This document shows, one piece after another, positions 1-7,261 of a stretch of 64,000 bases of DNA. Below the pieces are notes generated by a model. The model saw only the letters and a program-made list of their open reading frames with translations, did no database searches and was not told the DNA's origin. A program made the translations under genes and the position numbers. The stretch lies in contig CAJUKR010000002.1 of assembly GCA_910587025.1 (NCBI GenBank), forward strand, positions 7,440 through 71,439, in the 5' to 3' direction. Numbering within the stretch: the first letter of the stretch is position 1; the number at the start of each line of letters is the position of its first letter. The stretch is from an uncultured Christensenellaceae bacterium (lineage in GTDB: Bacteria; Bacillota; Clostridia; Christensenellales; Pumilibacteraceae).

Positions 1-804
1 TCAACCGGTCTGTTGCTTATGAACTTCATTATCTATCAGATAGTCATAAGCGCATTTTCCGGACTTGCGCTCATATTCTATTCGCGCTTTGCGACCAACG
101 CGCTCATAAGCGTCATCGCGATCGTGGGCTTTTCGGTCAACTTCGCGGTTCTCGCCTGCGCGGTGGCAATCGCAACGAGCAGTCATGTTCGCCGCTTTCT
201 GCAATGGTGCGTCGGACTGTTGTGCAAAATAAAATTCATCGCCAAATTTCTCGAGCCTCAGCTCCCCAAGTTCAACGCGTACATGGAGCAGGTTCAGATC
301 GCGTTCAAAGACCTGCTTAAAAAACCCGGCGTATTCTTTTCCTGCCTCGGCGTCAAAGCCGTATCGATGGCGGCATATTACGCGATCACGTTCTTCGTCA
401 TACGCTCGCTCGGTATCGAAATAGGCATCGATCAACTTTTCTTCGTCATATGCGGTACGGCGTTTGCCGTCACGATGGTAATATTCCTCCCCACCCCCGG
501 TTCGAGCGGCGGCGTGGAGTTTGCGTTTTCCGTCATTTTCGCGACAATAATCGGCGCGGATCAAATCGAAACCATCTCGTACGGCGGCATGCTTATATGG
601 CGGCTCATAACGTACTATCTTTCCATGATGATAAGTCTGGCGTTCTATATCGGTTTCGAAATAAATTGCAGCCGCGCGAAAAAACGTAAATTGCTGCTCG
701 CGGAACAAGAAAACGCCGTTCACGCGGTTGTGACCGAAGACCTGATCGAAGAAGCGTCGAATGACAACGGCGCGAATAATGCGGAAGAGGAAGACGCAGA
801 GTGA
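1..804 (+). CDS. Flippase-like membrane protein (UPF0104/LPG synthase TM family), 5' truncated
   Basis: The reading frame is open from base 1, so the gene starts outside the window and only about 267 C-terminal residues are seen. It is rich in hydrophobic segments and carries the motif PTPGSSGGVEF, which matches the PTPGGxG signature of lysylphosphatidylglycerol-synthase-type transmembrane domains. The family includes lipid flippases and integral membrane proteins acting with glycosyltransferases on lipid-linked glycans. The tail is charged and cytoplasmic in style. Its stop overlaps the start of the next gene by four bases (GTGA), so it is probably co-translated with the GT8 enzyme. The exact substrate cannot be read from the sequence. 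Confidence 0.8.
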   Translation, partial: STGLLLMNFIIYQIVISAFSGLALIFYSRFATNALISVIAIVGFSVNFAVLACAVAIATSSHVRRFLQWCVGLLCKIKFIAKFLEPQLPKFNAYMEQVQIAFKDLLKKPGVFFSCLGVKAVSMAAYYAITFFVIRSLGIEIGIDQLFFVICGTAFAVTMVIFLPTPGSSGGVEFAFSVIFATIIGADQIETISYGGMLIWRLITYYLSMMISLAFYIGFEINCSRAKKRKLLLAEQENAVHAVVTEDLIEEASNDNGANNAEEEDAE

Positions 805-1625
805 TACACGTTTGTTACAACGTAAACGCCGGGATCTTCCGCGGGCTTCTTATGTCTGTCATGTCGGTGGCAAAACACACGCCGTCGCCCGTGACCTTCC
901 ATATACTCACTATGGATATGACCGAGGCAGATCCCAAATACGCGCCCGTAAACGAAGATCAACTCGGCTTGATAAACAAGGTCATAGGAAATTACAATTC
1001 GCTGTCGCATGCGGAACTCGTCGACTGCAAACCGCTGTACGAAAAATATTTTTCGGGCAATAAAAACAGCGCGTCGTTCTATACCCCTTATGCAATGCTC
1101 CGTCTGTTCGTCGACGAACTCGCGCTCGAAGGCAATCCGGACAAGATAATATATCTCGACGCCGATACGATGTGCCTGAAAGATATACGCGAACTTTGGG
1201 ATATAAATATTTCGCGTTACGAATTCGGCGCCGCTCTCGATGCGGCGGGCAAACTGTGGATACGCTCCGACTATTGCAACTCCGGCGTTATGCTCATCAA
1301 TCTGCCGAAAGTACGTAAGACCAAGCTGTTGGCGCGCGTCCGCGATCGCGTCGCGTCCAAATTGATGTTCATGCCCGATCAGTCGGCGCTCAACGATTTC
1401 GTATGGGATAAACTCGTACTCCCGCGCAAATTCAACGAACAGCGTTCGGTAAAATCGGACACCGTAATCAAACATTTCTGCCGCGCGCTGAAATTTTTTC
1501 CCTACCCGCGCATCGAGGGTCCGAAACAATGGGAAAAAGAAAAAGTACATAATATTCTTCGTATACATTCCTTCGACGATATTTTCGACGAAATCGAAGA
1601 ACTCGAAAAAGATTTCGACATATAG
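801..1625 (+). CDS. Glycosyltransferase family 8 protein
   Basis: A 274-residue protein starting at GTG 801, overlapping the upstream stop. The N-terminus (HVCYNVNAGIFRG) and the DxD-type metal-binding motif in IIYLDADTMCLKD around residue 115 are typical of GT8 retaining glycosyltransferases, which use UDP-sugars. Further conserved features are the SGVMLINL block and a late histidine (IKHFC). Length is normal for a single-domain GT8. Coupling to a flippase-like gene suggests a role in making a surface glycan or glycolipid. Donor and acceptor are not predictable. Confidence 0.88.
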   Translation: MIHVCYNVNAGIFRGLLMSVMSVAKHTPSPVTFHILTMDMTEADPKYAPVNEDQLGLINKVIGNYNSLSHAELVDCKPLYEKYFSGNKNSASFYTPYAMLRLFVDELALEGNPDKIIYLDADTMCLKDIRELWDINISRYEFGAALDAAGKLWIRSDYCNSGVMLINLPKVRKTKLLARVRDRVASKLMFMPDQSALNDFVWDKLVLPRKFNEQRSVKSDTVIKHFCRALKFFPYPRIEGPKQWEKEKVHNILRIHSFDDIFDEIEELEKDFDI

Positions 1626-1647
1626 CCCGTCAGCCCGTTTGCAAAGC

Positions 1648-1809
1648 CTATGCTTCGCACTGTTTTTCGCGTACGCGTAGAACGACCCCGTCGCCTTTCA
1701 CCGCGACTCCGATAAGCCTGTTGCACTTACGGCATTTTATCCGCACCGCGCTCCCCGTGCCCGCTTCCATAAGCCGCTGACCGCATATCGGACAATTAAC
1801 ATATATCAT
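1648..1809 (-). CDS. Small Com-like zinc-ribbon protein (53 aa)
   Basis: A short reverse-strand gene, easily missed. It begins at ATG 1807-1809 behind a good Shine-Dalgarno (GGGAGG near 1818-1823) and encodes 53 residues. Two Cys pairs, CPIC near residue 6 and CRKC near residue 26, form a zinc ribbon like the Com family of phage translational regulators. It has its own strong promoter (TTGACA, 17 bp, TATATT) that faces an operator for the divergent XRE-S24 repressor. The combination suggests a small regulator controlled by that repressor. The Com analogy is a fold-level guess; the gene structure itself is well supported. Confidence 0.75.
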   Translation of the reverse strand: MIYVNCPICGQRLMEAGTGSAVRIKCRKCNRLIGVAVKGDGVVLRVREKQCEA

Positions 1810-1837
1810 AATATCCGTCCCTCCCTGTTATCCTGAT

Positions 1838-1859
1838 TTGTGATAACAATATATCACAA
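1838..1859. promoter_or_regulatory. Palindromic operator of the divergent repressor, overlapping the leftward -10
   Basis: TTGTGATA-N6-TATCACAA is a perfect inverted repeat. It covers the TATATT -10 element (1848-1853, reverse strand) of the zinc-ribbon gene, whose -35 TTGACA lies at 1871-1876 with 17 bp between. This is the expected layout for repression by the neighbouring XRE-S24 protein. Assignment of the binder is inferred from position. Confidence 0.65.
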
Positions 1860-1895
1860 TATTTTGCATGTGTCAAGGATTTTAATATAAACCGT

Positions 1896-1934
1896 TTGAC
1901 TTTTTTTTTAATTTGTGATATTTTTGTATACAGA
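1896..1934 (+). promoter_or_regulatory. Promoter and second operator of the XRE-S24 gene
   Basis: TTGACT (1896-1901), 17 bp, TATTTT (1919-1924) precedes the repressor gene. The half-site TTGTGATA recurs at 1913-1920 over this -10. At the same 6-bp spacing the right arm is degenerate (TATACAGA, 1927-1934). The better palindrome on the neighbour and poorer one here suggest autoregulation weaker than repression of the zinc-ribbon gene. Confidence 0.55.
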
Positions 1935-1945
1935 GGTAAGGATAT

Positions 1946-2563
1946 ATGAACTTCTCCGAAAAATTGAAAGAACTTCGAAAACATAAAGGCGTTACGCAGA
2001 CGCAAATGGCGCGTGAACTCGGCGTGGCGCTTTCCTCGATCGCCATGTGGGAAAGCACGACGCGCAAACCGCCCGTGGAAACGATGATCAGACTGTCAAA
2101 ATATTTCGGAGTGTCTGTAGACGAAATGCTCGGACTGGACAACGAACATATAGACATAGTTTCCCTTCCTGTAATCGCAAAAGTCAAGGCGGGATACGGC
2201 AGTGAAATGATCGAAATCGATTCGGGCGAGATCCAGGTCATACCGCGTTCGATCATCGGAAACAAGTCCGAAGAAGAGCTTATGGTGTTCCTCGTCGACG
2301 GCGACAGCATGGCTCCGAAATTTCTCGAAGGCGACCGCGTGCTCGTGTCGAGGCAAACGTCCGTGGACAGCGGAGACATTGCTATCGTATCGTACTGCGA
2401 TCACGAAAGCGGCACGATCAAAAAAGTACATTACGAAGCGGGATGCGATTATGTTGATCTTATACCGCTCAATCCCAAGTATTCCCCTGTGCGCATTCAG
2501 GGCGAAGCGCTCGAAGGAGTGCGCGTAGTCGGGAAAGTAATTTACCTCTTCCGTAAAATATAA
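1946..2563 (+). CDS. XRE-family repressor with S24 (LexA/CI-like) peptidase domain
   Basis: 205 residues. An XRE helix-turn-helix occupies about residues 5-60 (GVTQTQMARELGVALSSIAMWE). The C-terminal half is an S24 domain: VDGDSMAPKF holds the catalytic Ser and GTIKKVHYE supplies the candidate Lys of the Ser-Lys dyad. Such proteins resemble CI/LexA and can self-cleave when RecA filaments form, or act simply as dimeric repressors. It is transcribed divergently from a small zinc-ribbon gene, with palindromic operators over both promoters. No phage structural genes are nearby, so this is either a stress switch or a relic of a mobile element. Confidence 0.88.
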   Translation: MNFSEKLKELRKHKGVTQTQMARELGVALSSIAMWESTTRKPPVETMIRLSKYFGVSVDEMLGLDNEHIDIVSLPVIAKVKAGYGSEMIEIDSGEIQVIPRSIIGNKSEEELMVFLVDGDSMAPKFLEGDRVLVSRQTSVDSGDIAIVSYCDHESGTIKKVHYEAGCDYVDLIPLNPKYSPVRIQGEALEGVRVVGKVIYLFRKI

Positions 2564-2570
2564 CGAAACG

Positions 2571-2606
2571 AAAACGAGCGGACGCGATTTTGCGTCCGCT
2601 CGTTTT
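2571..2606. terminator. Bidirectional intrinsic terminator
   Basis: A perfect 15-bp stem (2571-2585 with 2592-2606, loop GATTTT) flanked by A4 and T4 lies between the convergent XRE-S24 and leuS genes, so it can serve both. Confidence 0.85.
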
Positions 2607-2620
2607 ATATTTTCTTTTAT

Positions 2621-5017
2621 TTACGTAATCACGTTGATTATCTTCCCCGCTTTGTAGATAATCTTTTTCGCCGAACTTATACCGAGAAGCGCAAGCGCTT
2701 TTTCCGACGCAACAGCCTCGTCGGCGTCCGGAGCAAGCATGACCGTGCCTTTGAGCTTACCGAAAAGCTGAACGGGTATTTCTATCTCGCTTCTGACGAG
2801 TTTCGCTTCGTCGCACTCGGGATACGCTTCGCGTAAAACGCTCGATTTATGTCCGGTCGCTTCCCACAGTTCTTCGGCGAAATGCGGGACGATGGGAGCC
2901 ATAAGTTTTATAAGCGTAAGCGCCGCGTCGTAAAGCGCGGAATCCGCCGTGTCGTACTTATACATGGAATTCGTAAGTTCCATGAGCCTTGCGACCGCGG
3001 TATTGAACGAGAAGTTTTCTATATCCGACGAACAGCTCTTTGCGGCGTAATTCACGTCGTACTCGAGATCTGCTACCTTCTTTTTGTCGGCGGGAACGAC
3101 GTTTTTGCCGCCTGCGGCTTTGAGCGTTATTCTTTCGACTCGGTCGAGGTATTTCGCAATTGCGGCTATGCCGTCCTTGGAGAACGGACCGCCCTCGGTG
3201 TAAGAGAACGCAAAGCAAAGGTACATTTTAAACACATCCGAGCCGTAGACCGAAACGTAATCGTCGGGATTGATGATATTTCCGCGCGTTTTACTCATGC
3301 GCTTGCCGTCGGGACCGAGTATAACGCCCTGGTGTACGAGCTTGACGAAAGGTTCGTCGAAATGCAGATAACCCATATCGCGCAACGCTTTAGTAATAAA
3401 CCGCGCATAAAGCAGATGCATACAAGCGTGTTCGGCTCCGCCGACATAAGTATCTACGGGGAGCATTTTGTCCGTCCATGCGGTATCGAACGCTTTGTCC
3501 GCGAGCTTTGCGTTGGGGTATCTGAGATAATACCAACTCGAACACACGAACGTATCGAGCGTGTCCGGATCGCGTTTCGCAGGCGCGCCGCATTTCGGGC
3601 ATTTCACGTTTATATAACTCTCTTTGCTTGCAAGCGGGCTCTTTCCGCTCGGATGAAAGTCCACGTCGTAAGGAAGCTCGACGGGCAGATCTTTTTCGGG
3701 AACGGGTACTACGCCGCAATGAGGGCAATGCACGATCGGGATCGGCGCGCCCCAATAACGCTGACGGGAAACCGACCAGTCGCGCAGGCGGTACGTTATT
3801 TTTTCTCCGCCCTTGCCGAGTTCCGCGAGCTTTTTAAGTATAGCCGTTTTCGCTTCCGCGGTCTTAAGCCCCGTGGCAAAACCGGAATTGACGGAAACGC
3901 CGTACTCGCAGTACGGAAGCTCGTCGTCCGATCCGTCCGAACTTTTTACGACGCGCTCTATGGGTAAATCGTATTTCTTCGCGAAATCGAAATCGCGCGT
4001 ATCGTGCGACGGGACTGCCATTACCGCGCCCGTACCGTACGTGGCAAGGACGTAATCCGCCACCCATACGGGGACTTGTCTTCCGTTTACGGGATTGACG
4101 GCATACGCGCCCGTGAAGACGCCCGTCTTTTCTTTTACCGTGCTCGTACGGTCGATCTCAGACTGCTGAGCCGCCTGTTTTTTATATTCTTCGACTGCCG
4201 CACGGCATTCTTCCGTCGTGATCTTGTCCACAAGCGGATGCTCGGGCGCAAGCACGACGTACGTGCAACCGAACAACGTATCCGCGCGGGTCGTGAACAC
4301 CTTGAACGAACCGCCGCGCACGAGATCGAATTCCACTTCGCCGCCGCGCGACTTGCCGATCCAGTTCCGTTGCATGATCTTGGTCTTTTCCGGCCAGTCT
4401 ATTTTATCCAGGTCGGTCAAAAGCTCTTCCGCATAATCGGTGATCTTGAAAAACCACTGACGCATTTCCCTGCGCTCGACCGCCGCGCCGCAACGCTCGC
4501 AACAGCCGTCTACGACCTGCTCGTTCGCAATTACCGTATTGCAGGACGGACACCAGTTGACGGGCGCGAGCTTTTCTTCGGCAAGCCCGTGCTTGTACAA
4601 CTGAAGGAATATCCACTGCGTCCATTTGTAATAATCGGGGTCGCAGGTCTTTATCTCGTAATCCCAGTCGAAAGACGCGCCCATATTCCTGAGCTGCCCT
4701 TCCATGGTCTTTATATTCTTATCCGTCGAATCTTTGGGATGTATGCCCGTCTTTATGGCATAGTTCTCCGCGGGCAGACCGAACGCGTCGAAGCCCATGG
4801 GCTGAAAGACCTCAAACCCTTTCATGCGAAGCAACCGAGCGTATATATCGGTCAGACCGAAGTTATACCAATGCCCGAGATGCAAGTTCGCCCCCGAAGG
4901 GTAAGAAAACATTTCGAGCACATATTTCTTTTTATCCGCGTTTCTGCGGTCGAAAGAGTCGGCTTTCGACTCTTCCCATTTCTTTTTCCATTTGTTTTCG
5001 ATTTTCAGATAATCCAT
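2621..5017 (-). CDS. leuS: Leucyl-tRNA synthetase
   Basis: 798 residues, the usual bacterial length. It charges tRNA-Leu with leucine in the cytoplasm. Class I signatures are present: a HIGH-type motif (LHLGHW, about residue 45) and KMSKS-type motif (KRMSK, about residue 575). A zinc knuckle pairs CPSC with CERC near residues 155-177. The CP1 editing domain carries the threonine-rich [10 protein letters not shown] block. The start at 5017 follows AGGTGAG at a proper distance. It is the last gene of trxA-HAD-leuS. No T-box leader is visible upstream of the operon. Confidence 0.97.
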   Translation of the reverse strand: MDYLKIENKWKKKWEESKADSFDRRNADKKKYVLEMFSYPSGANLHLGHWYNFGLTDIYARLLRMKGFEVFQPMGFDAFGLPAENYAIKTGIHPKDSTDKNIKTMEGQLRNMGASFDWDYEIKTCDPDYYKWTQWIFLQLYKHGLAEEKLAPVNWCPSCNTVIANEQVVDGCCERCGAAVERREMRQWFFKITDYAEELLTDLDKIDWPEKTKIMQRNWIGKSRGGEVEFDLVRGGSFKVFTTRADTLFGCTYVVLAPEHPLVDKITTEECRAAVEEYKKQAAQQSEIDRTSTVKEKTGVFTGAYAVNPVNGRQVPVWVADYVLATYGTGAVMAVPSHDTRDFDFAKKYDLPIERVVKSSDGSDDELPYCEYGVSVNSGFATGLKTAEAKTAILKKLAELGKGGEKITYRLRDWSVSRQRYWGAPIPIVHCPHCGVVPVPEKDLPVELPYDVDFHPSGKSPLASKESYINVKCPKCGAPAKRDPDTLDTFVCSSWYYLRYPNAKLADKAFDTAWTDKMLPVDTYVGGAEHACMHLLYARFITKALRDMGYLHFDEPFVKLVHQGVILGPDGKRMSKTRGNIINPDDYVSVYGSDVFKMYLCFAFSYTEGGPFSKDGIAAIAKYLDRVERITLKAAGGKNVVPADKKKVADLEYDVNYAAKSCSSDIENFSFNTAVARLMELTNSMYKYDTADSALYDAALTLIKLMAPIVPHFAEELWEATGHKSSVLREAYPECDEAKLVRSEIEIPVQLFGKLKGTVMLAPDADEAVASEKALALLGISSAKKIIYKAGKIINVIT

Positions 5018-5019
5018 AT

Positions 5020-5589
5020 CTAACTCACCTGTGTGACCTGTCCGTTTTTCACGAAAAATCCGCGCTTTGCTTTACCGAGCATAAATTCGTCGCGCATGGT
5101 ATCGGTATAATATTCGTCCAGAACGGCGTCCTCGCCGTATACCGCCGTAAAGCGTTGCCACTTTCCTTCGCGATAGCAATACGGATCGACGATCTTTCCC
5201 GTTTTGCGGTCGATCTCCGTCGCGATCAGATTTTTTACGCCTATGCGCCGACATATTTCTTCGAGGAAAAACCGCGGGGTCGCGGAAATGATTATGTCGT
5301 CGTCGCGGTGAGTATCCTTATACCACTGCTGTATGCGCTTTTCTTTTTTATCCCAGAACTTCACGACGTACCTGTCGATCTTTTTACCGCGCAGGTACGG
5401 TTTGAGAATTATCTCGACCGAACGCTTCATCGGAATCGCACGGAACAGCGTCAGCAATGCGACTACTATTATTACGGGCAAATAAAAAATCGTCCACAGC
5501 CTCCGCGGCGTGAGAAAAAAACAAAAATCCCGATAACTGTATCCTTTATATATAGTCTGATCGAAATCGAACGCTCGCATTTGTATCAC
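5020..5589 (-). CDS. HAD-IB family phosphatase
   Basis: 189 residues. The DxDx(T/V) nucleophile motif is at the N-terminus (FDFDQTIY), [11 protein letters not shown] provides motif II, and a D-rich block near residue 155 corresponds to motif IV. The layout resembles phosphoserine-phosphatase-like and phosphatidylglycerophosphatase-like HAD-IB enzymes. A hydrophobic stretch near residues 33-55 hints at membrane association, which fits a phospholipid phosphatase, but substrate is uncertain. It lies two bases upstream of leuS and 13 bases after trxA, so the three genes form one transcription unit. Confidence 0.8.
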   Translation of the reverse strand: MIQMRAFDFDQTIYKGYSYRDFCFFLTPRRLWTIFYLPVIIVVALLTLFRAIPMKRSVEIILKPYLRGKKIDRYVVKFWDKKEKRIQQWYKDTHRDDDIIISATPRFFLEEICRRIGVKNLIATEIDRKTGKIVDPYCYREGKWQRFTAVYGEDAVLDEYYTDTMRDEFMLGKAKRGFFVKNGQVTQVS

Positions 5590-5602
5590 CCGCAGCCGAG
5601 GG

Positions 5603-5905
5603 TCACAGACCGAGATCGGAAACCAATGCGGCTTCGGGCATAAATCCGACGGTGCTCGCCGTGATCTTGCCGTCGCGCATTACGACGATCATGGGAATGC
5701 TCTGCACTCCGAAACTTGCGGCAAGACCGTTCTGCTCGTCGACGTTGACTTTATAAAACTTCAGATCGGGTCGTTTTTCGCTCAATCCCTCGATAACCGG
5801 CGACATCATGCGGCAGGGTCCGCACCAGGTCGCCCAAAAGTCGATCACGCAAACGCCGTTTGCCGTTTCCTGTTTGAAATTGTTTTCGGTAAGCTCTTTT
5901 ATCAT
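5603..5905 (-). CDS. trxA: Thioredoxin
   Basis: 100 residues with the full thioredoxin fold and active site WCGPC around residues 27-31, plus the cis-Pro loop (SIPMIV). It reduces protein disulfides in the cytoplasm and in an anaerobe supports NrdD-independent reductive repair and peroxidases. The start codon lies only nine bases after a TATACT -10 element and has no Shine-Dalgarno, so the message is probably leaderless. It heads the trxA-HAD-leuS operon. Confidence 0.95.
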   Translation of the reverse strand: MIKELTENNFKQETANGVCVIDFWATWCGPCRMMSPVIEGLSEKRPDLKFYKVNVDEQNGLAASFGVQSIPMIVVMRDGKITASTVGFMPEAALVSDLGL

Positions 5906-5914
5906 AATGCACTC

Positions 5915-5943
5915 AGTATATCATAACCGAAAGAATAACACAA
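5915..5943 (-). promoter_or_regulatory. Promoter of trxA, predicted leaderless transcript
   Basis: Reverse-strand TTGTGT (5938-5943), 17-bp spacer, TATACT (5915-5920). Only nine bases separate the -10 from the ATG at 5905, leaving a leader of at most about three bases. Confidence 0.65.
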
Positions 5944-5984
5944 GTGTTTTTCGGTTTTTCGCGCGTCTTCGAGCATAAAACAGC

Positions 5985-6422
5985 TCAGGATATAAAGTCC
6001 GCCAAAGCCTCGCATGCCGCAGATATGTCCGAATACGTCCGCTCGAAATCACGCGTATACCACGGATCGGCGACTTCGCGATCCTCGCCCGCAAAGCTCA
6101 TAAGGAATTTTACTTTATCGCTTACGCCGAACGCGCGCGTCATATCGTGCATATTCTCTTCGTCCATCACGAGAATAAGATCGGCCCTGTCGAAATCCGC
6201 GCGGGTGATCAGCTTTGCCGCACGCGTGGCGAACGGCACTCCGTGGGCGGAAAGAGTCCGTTTGGCGGGCGGATACATGTCCGACCCTATTTCGTCCGTT
6301 CTCGCCGCGCGCGAAAAGATTTCGTGACCGGTTTCGCCGCGTCGCGAAAGCACGTCTTTCATAACGAACTCCGCCATTGGCGAACGGCATATGTTTCCGT
6401 GACATACGAATAATAATATCAT
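5985..6422 (-). CDS. Low-molecular-weight protein-tyrosine phosphatase
   Basis: 145 residues from ATG 6420-6422, which has an AAGGAG ribosome-binding site; the open frame upstream of it is ignored. The P-loop CHGNICRS at residues 7-14 matches CxGNxCRS, and the general acid sits in VADPWY near residue 118. The family dephosphorylates phosphotyrosine on proteins and, in Bacillota, often acts with bacterial tyrosine kinases that control capsule or cell-surface polysaccharide synthesis. No kinase gene is adjacent. The closely related arginine phosphatases have a Thr in the loop where Ile is seen here, favouring tyrosine phosphatase. Confidence 0.9.
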   Translation of the reverse strand: MILLFVCHGNICRSPMAEFVMKDVLSRRGETGHEIFSRAARTDEIGSDMYPPAKRTLSAHGVPFATRAAKLITRADFDRADLILVMDEENMHDMTRAFGVSDKVKFLMSFAGEDREVADPWYTRDFERTYSDISAACEALADFIS

Positions 6423-6575
6423 AGTTATCTCCTTACGCGGAATTATAGCATACTTACCAGCCGCACGGCAAAATATTTTTATGATTTTTGCGAAAAAATT
6501 TTCAAAACAGTCTTGAAATCCGCAAAAAAATATATTATAATATATAAAAGTAATGACAAGATAAGGAGGCCGAAC

Positions 6576-7175
6576 ATGATTATTACCATAAGCCGCGAAA
6601 ACGGCTCGGGAGGAAGCGAAATCGGGCATAAGCTCGCCGACAGGCTCGGAGTGCCTTGCTATGACAAAACGGTAACGCAACTGACGGCGGACATCTCCGG
6701 ATTCGCCAAAGAGATCGTGGAAAAATCCGCGGACAAAACGCCGATGCCGTTCGACTATTCGGGATATTATTATTTTTACGATACCGCGAGCAGCGACAAG
6801 TGGCTTCCGGTGTACGATCAGATATATCTCGCGCAAAGCAAAGCCATTACGCGACTTGCCGAAAAAGGTTCGTGCGTGATCGTAGGACGATGCGCCGCTC
6901 ATGTGCTCGAAGAACGCAATATCCCCTGCGTCAGTATTTTCATCCATGCGCCCGAGTCGGATCGCGTCAGGCGCATAAAAGAGCGTCACAACCTCGACGA
7001 AAAAGGCGCGCTCAAGTATATCAAGAAAAACGACAAAGCCCGCGCGACGTATTACCGCAAGTATGCGGGCGCGGAATGGGGAAAGATACAGAACTATGAC
7101 ATGACGATCTCGAGCGCGATCGGTATAGATAAAGTGGTCGAACTTCTTGCCGACTTCGCGGAAAAAAACAAATAA
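6576..7175 (+). CDS. Cytidylate-kinase-like P-loop protein
   Basis: 199 residues from ATG 6576 behind AGGAGG. The N-terminus ITISRENGSGGSEIG is the atypical P-loop of the cytidylate-kinase-like family, followed by a catalytic-core stretch (CVIVGRCAAHVL) and an Arg-rich lid (DRVRRIKERHNL). The family is common in Clostridia but most members are uncharacterised; the true Cmk is usually longer and lies elsewhere. It is a single gene ending in a strong terminator. A nucleotide or small-molecule kinase role is likely, exact substrate unknown. Confidence 0.8.
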   Translation: MIITISRENGSGGSEIGHKLADRLGVPCYDKTVTQLTADISGFAKEIVEKSADKTPMPFDYSGYYYFYDTASSDKWLPVYDQIYLAQSKAITRLAEKGSCVIVGRCAAHVLEERNIPCVSIFIHAPESDRVRRIKERHNLDEKGALKYIKKNDKARATYYRKYAGAEWGKIQNYDMTISSAIGIDKVVELLADFAEKNK

Positions 7176-7190
7176 ATCAAACGAAAACAA

Positions 7191-7218
7191 AGAAAGGCGC
7201 GGTACTCCGCGCCTTTCT
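7191..7218. terminator. Intrinsic terminator
   Basis: Perfect 12-bp stem (7191-7202 with 7207-7218, TACT loop) between the convergent kinase-like gene and the LRR lipoprotein gene. Confidence 0.8.
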
Positions 7219-7261
7219 TGTCATATCCGGAAACAAACCGAACGGAAATAATCCGTTTTTA

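Noticed and set aside
5906..5984. T-box leader for the trxA-HAD-leuS operon
   Set aside because: Too short and with no T-box sequence or specifier hairpin; the promoter is adjacent to the ATG.
6423..7190. Upstream extension of the tyrosine phosphatase frame
   Set aside because: The extension runs antisense through the kinase-like gene; a good ribosome site and family N-terminus are at 6422.
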